Source of the DNA: Owenia fusiformis
Lineage: Eukaryota > Annelida > Polychaeta > Sabellida > Oweniidae
Assembly (NCBI GenBank): GCA_903813345.2
Contig: CAIIXF020000007.1
Coordinates: forward strand, 8,561,730-8,625,729
Direction of reading: 5' to 3'
DNA: 64,000 bases
Part shown: positions 52,701 to 61,300 of the stretch, piece after piece
Numbering within the stretch: position 1 is the first letter of the stretch
How the letters are laid out: the number at the start of each line of letters is the position of its first letter
Notes under the pieces: model-generated
The model's database searches: none
Told to the model about the DNA's origin: nothing
The model's input: the letters and a program-made list of their open reading frames with translations, nothing else
Program-made: the position numbers and the translations under genes

Positions 52701-54103
52701 TTTGGCCCACCCTGTATGTCCAGTAAAATGCAATTGTCATGTAATGGAGATGTACATTATACCTGTATACCAATTATTCTGGAGAAGGACTTTTAAATAA
52801 ATATTTCATGAAAAATCAAGTTTATGGTAAAAATGCAGTCCAAATAAAAAAATGGCCTATATATCATTATAATACAGTATTTATACTTTTATTACTATTC
52901 AGTGGGTGGGATTAAAGAAGGTTTGTGATTTTTATAAAACCGGATATATGTTTGCCTTACTTGAATTAATCAGGTTTGCATGTTTAAATTCCACCTTTGA
53001 GAAAGATTCTTTGTGTTCTTTATTCAACCATGCCATGGGTGGCATGACCTTGTCAACTATACGAATCTACAAACAAAAAGAAACTATTTCATAAAAACAC
53101 AGTATCCTTTTATTACAAGTATTACTTAAAATATTGATTTAAATTCAAAATACAGTTTCCCACATGAGAGTTATCCCCACAGCATTCTTCAAATATTGAT
53201 TCAAATTCAAAATACAGTTTCCCACATGAGAGTTATCCCCACAGCATTCTTCAAATATTGATTCAAATTCAAAATACAGTTTCCCACATGAAAGTTATCC
53301 CCACAGCATTCTTCTTTTATCCAAAGTCCATTTTCCTTCAAATTTCACATCCAAGATGTTTATAAAATGATAGCCCCCTTCCGATGCTACTTTATCAAAC
53401 AATATTCTACAGAACATAGAAGTGAATAAATATTGTTCGGCAGTCCTTAGATCACTGTCAATGCCTGCTTTATGGGCCCCTGCCTCATAAATTCGTGATC
53501 ATCAAATGACTTAAAATCTTTGTTTACATAACTTATCTTAAAATAAAATGCTTTTACTTACCTTTGATGTTAGGTTATTGCTGACTAAATAGTGGACAAG
53601 GTTTCGACCAATGAAACCAGTACCTATAATATGTAAAATAATTAAATTTAGTGGCCGATTGTTACAGGCAAGAATGTTACTAGGTATACAAATGTGACAA
53701 AAAGCAGTGGCTATAACGATATCAAGGCATTAACTTGACAAAATTTGTATTACTTTTATTATCCAATGTTTCACAAACTTAACACAGCACCTTTAAGTTT
53801 AATAATTACCGGTTTACTCTAAATTGCTTAGTGTCTGCTTAAATTTGGGGATTTACCCATTTAAGTTTAAATATTCATCAATAACCAGATTATCATATTA
53901 TCTAATGTTGTTTTGATATGTTTTCCCCAAAAATCCCAGAATTATAACAGCAACCAATGTTCTGAAATGTTTAATTCATCAAAGTTAATAGTAATACCAC
54001 AAACTTAAATCAATCTACAGTATCTAATTTAGAGATACTAGAGATATAAAAAAAATTCTATACTGATACCTCCAAGTATGAGCACTCTTGGTTTTTCCTC
54101 CAT
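40765..54103 (-). CDS. Extended SDR family NAD(P)-dependent dehydrogenase/epimerase-like protein, twelve exons
   Basis: Exons in transcript order: 54103-54070, 53623-53562, 53066-52961, 49954-49863, 45641-45528, 44708-44555, 44045-43993, 43094-42968, 42680-42595, 42182-42069, 41527-41426 and 40821-40765, joining in phase to 366 residues. GGTGFIG at 11-17 is the Rossmann glycine motif, followed by IRIVDKV. FVINCAMETKYGQ, RYIEISSGQMFSS and CIVRPAIHYGIGDRRGL are typical extended-SDR segments, and TVHVYDVCRAILHL is the NAD-epimerase HVxDV region. The usual YxxxK is not obvious: the lysine is present in PWTNLAK (147-153) but the tyrosine position reads W or T. The substrate is unknown. The fit to the family is strong throughout. 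Intron 4 carries a remarkable acceptor minisatellite. Confidence 0.92.
42721..42738. repeat. Poly-G run
   Basis: A run of about 16 G in intron 8 of the SDR gene; a likely G-quadruplex or sequencing-difficult site. Confidence 0.9.
44824..45425. repeat. About 60-bp minisatellite in SDR intron 5
   Basis: Units contain CACAAGTACAAAGCACACAT, ACAGACACTTTTGAACACAT and GTAGAAAACACTTATGAACA in order. The first half has regular 60-bp units and the second half has shortened ones. Several minus-strand frames (repeating FSTCVQKCLYVCFVLVF) stay open because the period is divisible by three. No exon edge is included, so this array differs from the one to its right. Confidence 0.9.
45611..47516. repeat. 45-bp minisatellite built from the intron 4/exon 5 acceptor of the SDR gene
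   Basis: About 42 units of 45 bp; most contain CCTTCCTTGTACACCTGCAA. On the gene strand a unit is TTGTTACATTGCAG (end of intron) followed by the first 30 bases of exon 5 (encoding VYKEGILQLS). Unit 1 is the real exon edge at 45641. Unit 2 is a perfect in-frame copy. Several units are 44 bp (TTGAAT for CTGTAAT), and a few are 38-bp forms lacking the acceptor. The 3' splice site is therefore repeated about 40 times in series. Confidence 0.95.
48556..49404. mobile_element. 849-bp foldback transposon in SDR intron 4
   Basis: The arms are about 415 bp and nearly perfectly inverted. They start CACCCTATGCAGACAGAGCC and end with its inverse GGCTCTGTCTGCATAGGGTG. GAATT flanks both sides (48551-48555 and 49405-49409). 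The centre near 48980 is a short spacer. The mirror-image 63-codon frames in the two arms are the same sequence read twice and not genes. No transposase is present. Confidence 0.9.
50431..52714. mobile_element. Mariner-type foldback MITE, split by a nested insertion
   Basis: The left end CAGGGTGGGCCAAAAAAAAA and the inverse right end (TTTTTTTTGGCCCACCCTG) are flanked by TA at 50429-50430 and 52715-52716. Inner segments 50580-50740 and 51250-51410 are also inverted copies, so the element was a long hairpin of about 1.1 kb before another element entered its right arm at 51421. It lies in SDR intron 3. Confidence 0.88.
51422..52582. mobile_element. 1.16-kb non-autonomous transposon nested in the mariner-type MITE
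   Basis: The termini CAGTGTTCGCGC and GCGTCAACGCAAACACTG are imperfect inverted repeats. CATAGT flanks both sides (51416-51421 and 52583-52588), and removing the insert restores the palindrome of the host element. Inside are GAGTCCC-GGGACG-type motifs near both ends. No transposase frame. The 6-bp duplication and CAG-CTG ends are shared with the element at 57262. Confidence 0.85.
53150..53315. repeat. 62-bp tandem repeat, about 2.6 copies
   Basis: Units contain CAAATATTGATTCAAATTCA, AAATACAGTTTCCCACATGA and AGTTATCCCCACAGCATTCT. The copies are nearly identical. It lies in SDR intron 2, about 85 bases upstream of the exon 3 acceptor in the transcript, and does not include it. Confidence 0.9.
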
Positions 54104-55359
54104 ATTGGATGAGGCCTGAGGATGACTCACTATAAAACATAATGCATATCACTTTAGTTATCAATTTTATTTAGTATTAAATCATCATACTATGCCTATG
54201 TCAACTGCAATTAAATAGGTGTGTTTTTATATAGATCTATGTTTTAATGTAAAAGGTCCCCAGTGCACAGCAACAAGCCTGCACTACTGGTAAAGAGGGG
54301 TGATGTCAATGCGGTAGCCTGACAGTCGCCCAAGGGTATTTCAACATAAAGGGACTTCCTAGGGGGGTACAGGGGACAACAAGGAAGGTTCCTTTCAATT
54401 TTAAAATGAGTTGTAAACCATAGATCTATTTTAAATGTTAAGGTTTTAAATTATATTCTATTCAAATTCTATCACTGTTAAATTATATATCTGCTTTATA
54501 TGGGCTTATCAGCCTTTTGCAGATTATTGACACAGACATAGATAGACAGCCTAGCCTAAATTTTTTTCTCAGGTAACCTGTCTCCTAGACTATATCCTAT
54601 TTAGTCTGAATTATATTCAGACTATAAGGCACCTATGTTAAGGTTTGGTAATTTTGAATATTTGTTTACATAGGAAGTGCTATTCAAAATGGCCGATTGG
54701 GTAAAATTAATTTGCACATTTTTACTTCAACTAGCTTTATTTCCACTTGACAATATGCTGTGTTACTTTTTATTGCATTTAATTGTACCTTACTACTTAA
54801 TTAAAATTTTGTAATGTTTATTTTATTGAAGAAATGGTTCCTCTAATTGATAATTTTGTGCAAAAAATGTCACTGCAATTTCCACAGGAAAGTAGTACAT
54901 CATAACAGACCAAAGTCATCACCATCAATCTACCTTTGGTAATAGAAAAGTCCGAAAGCTCTTTGGAAATATAAACACTTCCGGTAAATATTCTGACATT
55001 TATCCTTCAAACTGTGACATTTATGCTTATATTTCGACATATATATGATTCTTACATACCAATACGATCAAAAAGGTTACTAACATACCAAATGAAAGGT
55101 GATTTCCTGGTCAAACTTGCAAAAGTTGGTCCAAACTCACACTCGATCCCTCCACTCCCTCCAATACGCATGTGCAGCGATGTTAAAAATAAGGCAGTGA
55201 CTGGAGAGCCTACATTTTAAGGTTCTTTAGCACTTCGGCCAAAGAGCCTTAAAGGTAATGTATGTACAAGCCACTCTAGTATATTTAAATGGTATAGAGA
55301 TAATATGTTATGAAGCATCAGATTTTGGATTATATGTACAGATAAAAGAAAATTGTTTC

Positions 55360-55747
55360 TACAGTATAATGGTAAGGATATTTCATGTGCAACTTGGATT
55401 AGAGCATTTAAGTGCAAAGTAGATACCAAACTCTTAATTATTCATTGGAAAACATTACACAACGTATATCCATGTAATGAGATTTTAAATGGTTTTAGAA
55501 TTAGAGATATTTCTTTTTAAAATTGTAATGTAATTGACAATGTTAAACATAATTTTTATGAGTGTACAAAAATAAGGGATATATGGAATTTTTTTGATAA
55601 TATCACTTTTGAACAAATTATAGGAATAAATAAGTATAAGAATTATAAAGAAGTTTTAATAACCAGGAGGGAAATACAAATTTTCAATAGAGACAAAACT
55701 GGAAGTATACATGCATATTTTGAAAATGAAAAACTGTACAGAAATTA
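55360..55747 (+). pseudogene. Non-LTR retrotransposon (LINE) C-terminal fragment
   Basis: The frame reads KDISCATWIRAFKCKVDTKL, LIIHWKTLHNVYPCNEIL, then after one in-frame stop HNFYECTKIRDIWNFF. That matches the conserved tail after the reverse transcriptase domain of LINE ORF2 proteins: a W-AFK-DTKL motif, a WK-LHN-YP-NE motif and a zinc-knuckle-like C-H-C-W segment. It ends at a TAA at 55747. The internal stop and the absence of the upstream polymerase domain show a dead fragment. Confidence 0.7.
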
Positions 55748-55832
55748 AACAATGTAACTGGGTCTATGTATAATTATATTATTCACATATGTTTTATTAT
55801 TGAAATATAGATTTTACAAAAAGAAAACACAC

Positions 55833-55900
55833 TCTAGTTTTGTGGTTATGGCGTTCGCCTAATACTCCCACGGCGCAGGTTCGATTCCATGTTGGTACAA
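55833..55900 (+). repeat. tRNA-like sequence (SINE head or tRNA relic)
   Basis: TGGTTATGGCG at 55843-55853 resembles an A box, and GGTTCGATTCC at 55878-55888 is a consensus B box for RNA polymerase III, followed by a T run near 55902. A seven-base acceptor stem could not be paired, so I do not call a functional tRNA. A tRNA-derived SINE end is likelier. Confidence 0.5.
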
Positions 55901-57261
55901 TTTTTTTCATTATGAAGTTTGTTCTCTGAGGTCCGGATATTATGTACACAATTTTTTAAAAATTCATGGGCTCGCTCCAACGCTCAACCATCCATGTTTA
56001 ATGAAATTAATCACTTGTATTGGCTTTACTATATTCACAAGCTTACAGCACACGGGGAATCCCATTTGAAGGTGGCAAAAAGTATGAAGGAGACTTTGGG
56101 ATGAAGAAAATGATCTTGTTGAATTCTAGATACAGCACATCATGATGCAGTTTATCGGGAATGTAGGGACATCAGCCCGGGGACATCAGAGAATACACTT
56201 CCAAATCTATTGTCTATTAGATTCCCATGCCGATTTTTAGGATTTTCAAATGACAAGAGGCACAAAATATTTTTTCAATTTTTTGCAAAAACTTCCCCTT
56301 CAAAAGTCCTTCATTTGTATCAACGTTTTTTTAGGCTAGCCTCCAATTGGGCATCACTAAATGTGACCTCAACACAATTCTCTCAAGGGCCTATTCTAAA
56401 CATCAAAATCATTACTGATTAGTAAAATTGAACAAGTATATGACTGCTCCAAGTTGCCGCACCACGAAGGTTACTGAACCTTTAAAAAGCCAAATTTAGA
56501 CTGAGGATTGAATAGGTTCTAAGAACTTTTTTTCGGTAGACCGGAAGTAAATTTATGAGTCGAGTAAAAGTGATAATGTTCTTTTTTTGAAGTGGGGAAG
56601 TCAAAACAGTTCTTATAGGAAGTCAAAGTAAGCATTCAAGGATCATTTAGAAGCATTTAAAATCAAATCCACTGCAAAAGTGAAATGAATAAAATCGTTG
56701 TATGTTTCCTTCTTCGTTTTCTTCGCGGACCTCAGAGAAGACACTTCCGGTTTAATAATCGGTGAGTTTATCGATCAAAAAATATATTTTTATGAATATC
56801 TCCGGTATCTGCTTAAATATAGTATGTTAATTTGTGTTGATTGTTAAATTACAAAACAGGTTGAGTAAAAATATGTCAAAATCGTTTGATCTCGTCCCAG
56901 AAGCAATATTTTGTCATTTCCGTCACTTAGAATTCCTTTAAGGCTGGCTCTCTAGCAAAATTGGCAATCAAAATGCTAAAGACCCTATTTAAGGCTTTCT
57001 AGCCGAAATGCCAAAGAGCCTTAAAATTTAAGGCTCTTTAGCCAAATGGGTTACCAAAATGCTAAAGAGCCTAAAATTTTAGGCTCTCCAGTCACTGCCT
57101 TATTTTTTACATTGGGCTGCGCATGCGTATTGGAGAGAGTGGATGGATCGGTAAATATCGTGACAAACAGCTTTTGAACTTCTCTCTTCTATTACTAAAG
57201 GTAAAGTATACCATTGATAGTGCTGACTGTGTAACAGACTGACTTTTAGTCAGTCTGTTGG

Positions 57262-57541
57262 CAGGCCTGTCAACTGTCCCGCAATTTGCGTATTTGTCAC
57301 GCATTTGCTGAAGAATTTGAAGTCACGCCAGTTTTTTTTGCGTGACAGAAAATGTCACGCAAATACGCATTTTACCTGGTAATTGTCACGCAAAAATATT
57401 TCTGAAAAAAATTTTCAAAATATGTTGACGATACGGTAAAAATACGAACGTTGGTAAAAAACCGAACGCAATTTGTTCGGATTTGTCACGCGAATCCCGT
57501 ATATGTCACGCATGTTCATTGGAAATTTGCGTACCTACCCC

Positions 57542-57581
<40 letters not shown>

Positions 57582-57778
57582 TTGACGACATCGCGAGCGT
57601 AGCGAGCGCGAAAAATTTGAGGTGATCAAACTTTGGCAAAGGTGCTCAAACTTTGGCCAAAGGTGTTTAAAAGTTGGCCAAAGGTGTTCAAAATTTGGAC
57701 AAAAGTGTTCAGATTTGGACTTAGGTGTCCAACATTTTGAAGTCACTCATATTAGGTGGTCCCAAGTTGACAGCCCTG
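57262..57778. mobile_element. 517-bp non-autonomous transposon holding a long poly-C run
   Basis: The ends CAGGCCTGTCAACT and AGTTGACAGCCCTG are inverted. TGTTGG flanks both sides (57256-57261 and 57779-57784). It contains several GTCACGC motifs and a run of about 38 C at 57543-57580, followed by a CGCGAGCGTAGCGAGCGCG block. The poly-G translation on the minus strand is meaningless. Confidence 0.8.
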
Positions 57779-58321
57779 TGTTGGATACATACTAACCTGT
57801 CTCCTGTGAATGGACTTCACAATTATGAAATATGATATGACATTCAAAGTCTATTCCAGACTGAGAAATGACATGCTCTGATTAAAATTTGATGATCAAT
57901 AGAACTGAAGCACGCCTAATAGACTATTAAAAGGACAATATGTCACGAAAATATTTAGAAAAATACAAACCGGAAATATATTTATTATGTCATGACACAA
58001 CCAATATAGATTTACGAAGCAGCAAGAATCACGTTCCCGGGAATATTGAATTTTATGATTCGCAACAAACATTGTTGTTCCTCAATAATTATGAAAGTAT
58101 ATGAATTTCCTATGGATGGATTGATGTTGTATTCCTTTTGAATAATAAAAGAATTATAAAAGAGCAAATATAGATTTAATCGGTTCTGAACGAAACGACT
58201 CAACAAATTTTCAAAATTGGAGGTAAAATAAGAAACTCCACTTCCTGCACGCTCGAATCACACATTTCACCATCTATTTAGTAAATTACATTGTTTTCGA
58301 AACCCAGGATTCCAGAAAAGT

Positions 58322-61300
58322 ATGGCACAGAGTGCAGAGAAACAGGTATTTGACGTCAAGGCGCTATTGATTGCTTCGATTACATGAGTTGAACGTTTTT
58401 AATTTTGCTTTTCATTCATTTTTATTCTTTCAACAAATTTCAATTTCATTTGTAATTTTTTGCAAATCATCATTTCACAATTTGATTCAAATATCAATTG
58501 CAATCCTCCAGTCTGAGTGCCTCGCCTTTAAACTTGTGTTCTAGCAAGTTGCTTCGTTTCTTGCTGTCAACATTAGACTAAAGTGTAGTATGTATCCAAC
58601 AGACCGAATATAATATTCGGTCTGTTATGATTGATATATTTCCTATGGAAATCGCGGTGATATTTTTTGCACATAAATTTCTCGTTTATTACAAGAATGT
58701 TCACCTTGAAAATTGGTGAATATGTTGAAGAGATGTTCATCTTAAACTAGAAGCAAAAATATTTGTATAAGGCGGGTACAAGTTGATATAAAATAATGAA
58801 ATGTTCAGACTCACCAAAACTTCAGGATGTGTTTATAAGTACATCGCGAAATCAATGTCAAGGACGTTTGAGTTCACGAGATCCAAACGAGATATGCAAA
58901 TTTTTTGAACTTTGACAACACATGACAACTTGATTACCTCGGCCTTCTTCATGAATATTTCCGCTCTATTTACTATAAATGAAGAAAATTAATCGGGATA
59001 ATGATAATAAATGACTAGATCTAATAAATTCCCGCACAAATGGAATTTATCAACACGCTTCCGTCCGCTCCACGTGTTATTTGTTTACAAATAGACTGAC
59101 GTCACTGGCTAAATCTCGTTTATCGTGAGAATTGGCATTGCCAAAATGGCTTGACCTAATCAATGGCTTCGCTACAAGAAGCGTCTGTACATTTTATGAA
59201 TATCTTCAGTAAGAGGACAATATACGAAAAAATAATATTGTAAGTACTTTACAAGGTAATCATTTTATCATTTAACAAACTTATTTGTAACATTTATTCA
59301 ACACCACATTTTACAATAGGTGACTTACAGTCTGAATATTTATTCAGACGAAGGATACAGTCTAGACTAAAGTGGGGGACAAAATAAATCAAAAGTTGTC
59401 ACAATGAGCTAAATTCTAAGTTTCGTGTCTCTAACTCTCCCAAGCGGTAGAAAAATAATTCCCATTCACTTTAAGTAGCACAATAAATGAATCCAAAGCT
59501 TCATACCTGCAAATGATGGATCGCCATGTTTGTGATCCAAGGAGGATTGACTCCCAGAATGCAACATCAGGTAACTTTATTTACTCGTGACAGGTTTCAA
59601 AATGGTGGAATGGCATTTTGAAAGCTGACACGTGTCATGTTGCATTCTGGGAGCCAATCCACATTGCAGCGTAATCAGGCTCCAAAATCACCTCAACATT
59701 TGAAGAATCAGCATTAACATGTGAATTCCACTTCAAATGTTTAAGTTCTTATTTGTCATTATGGACATGAATTCCACCATATCTGGACTTACTAGGACGG
59801 AGAAAATAGATCATTGAATACACTGAGGTAAGAATTTATTACATGTGCGACAGCATGTAATTTCCATAGCTTTTGTAATTCTTTATGTCCCCCACTGTAT
59901 ATCCTCTGTAGCTCTAGAGTCCATTTCACTGCTTCAGTTCGTCAGTAGAACGGCAAAAATAAGAAATTGGGAGACCATTGTGCAATAATATATGGAAAAG
60001 TATATTCATAATGTACATGAATGACATTTGTATATTTCAGATTTTTTAGTTTTTTGTGCAGTAAGCCCGTGCCGTCTTGTAATTTGAAGAATTTCAGCCA
60101 TGTTAATCTTATTGAAAATAACATGGCAGAGAAACATCCAAATATAAGAGGCCACACACTTTATAAGCCAAACTAGAAGCAATCCAAGATATACAAATGT
60201 CATTCATGTACATTATGAATATACTTTTCCATATATTATTGTACAATGGTCTCCCAATTTCTTATTTTTGCCGTTCTACTGACGAACTGAAGCAGTGAAA
60301 TGGACTCTAGTCTGAATTTTTTTTTGAAATTTGGAATGAAAATATTCAGACTATAGCCAACATATGTTAAAATTTGGGATTGAAAATATTTTTTTATATA
60401 GGAAGTGCCATTCAAAATGGCCCATTGGGTAAATTAATTTGCATATTTGTTACTTCCCCTAGCTTTATTTCCATTTGACAATATGCTGTCTTATGCTTAT
60501 TTTTGAGAAGTAAAGTTTCCTAAAATTGATATATTGTGTGCAGGAACTTTCCTGTTTTTCTCACAGGAGGGACATGATCAATCGACTGAATTCTTGGGAA
60601 ATTCAGTCTATTGGATATAGACTATGTCGACATCCTCTTGCATTTGGCATGACCTATGGGAGATGCGTCAAATTTCAACGTATGAGGCTACTTCGTCAGG
60701 CTATTTCGACCATGGGGTTATTTCGACATTTGCTGATTATTCATATTTCCAGGGTCAGCCATCTTGTGAATTGGTAAAAAAACAAGTGTCAAAATACCCC
60801 CACGGTCGAAATAGCCCAATGACGAAGTAACCCCATGCAATGTATACATTCATATTCATGGATATTTTTACATGAACCAAATGATTTTTCAGATTTTTAT
60901 AGATGAAAGAAATACTATTAAGAAGGTATTTGTAGAGAATAAGTCACAATGTTTACTGTTTATTTTTTGAAGATGTTATTCATGCAAATGAATGTCACTG
61001 TCAAACTTGACAAGTTTTAACATGTGACACTTAAAAATTTGGGTAAATTAAAGAAAGAATAGGAAGTACTAAACAGTGTTGTTGTTATTATAGGTTACTA
61101 TAGATACTTGAAATATTTACAATGTATGTTGATTTAACCCCTTTACCTTGTGCTAATGGCCATTGTATGTTATATCAAACCGCAATAGTGAGACTTAAAA
61201 GCCTTTAGCTCAGACCAAAATGCCCTAATCGGTGATTCACAAACTTTTTTATAGTTATTTCTTGACAAATACTTACTGAAAAGCAAGAAACAAAACATTT

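Larger units (their letters stand above)
55145..57148. mobile_element. About 2-kb segment with inverted ends around a LINE remnant
   Basis: The left segment 55145-55250 contains AAGGCAGTGACTGGAGAGCC and GGTTCTTTAGC. The right segment 57030-57148 contains their inverses (GGCTCTCCAGTCACTGCCTT) and extends through GCGCATGCGTATTGGAG. The arms are about 85-90 bp. They suggest a non-autonomous DNA element or foldback that captured, or was later hit by, the LINE and tRNA-like sequences between. I found no clean target duplication. Confidence 0.5.
54104..58321. other. Intergenic region between the divergent SDR and PSME3-like genes
   Basis: The two genes are divergent, so both promoters should be here. 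CACTTCCGGTAAA near 54977 is an ETS-type motif (CCGGAAGT inverted) about 870 bases from the SDR start codon, and similar CCGGAAGT or CTTCCGGT motifs occur near 56540 and 56745. The rest is an inverted-repeat-bounded block (55145-57148), a LINE remnant, a tRNA-like unit and a poly-C transposon. A segment near 54600-54780 recurs as a diverged direct copy near 60310-60500. Confidence 0.5.

Noticed and set aside
55833-55900. Functional tRNA gene
   Set aside because: The A and B boxes are present but no acceptor stem can be paired, so I kept it only as a tRNA-like relic.
57516-57746. Glycine-rich minus-strand frame
   Set aside because: It is a translation of the poly-C run inside a transposon.
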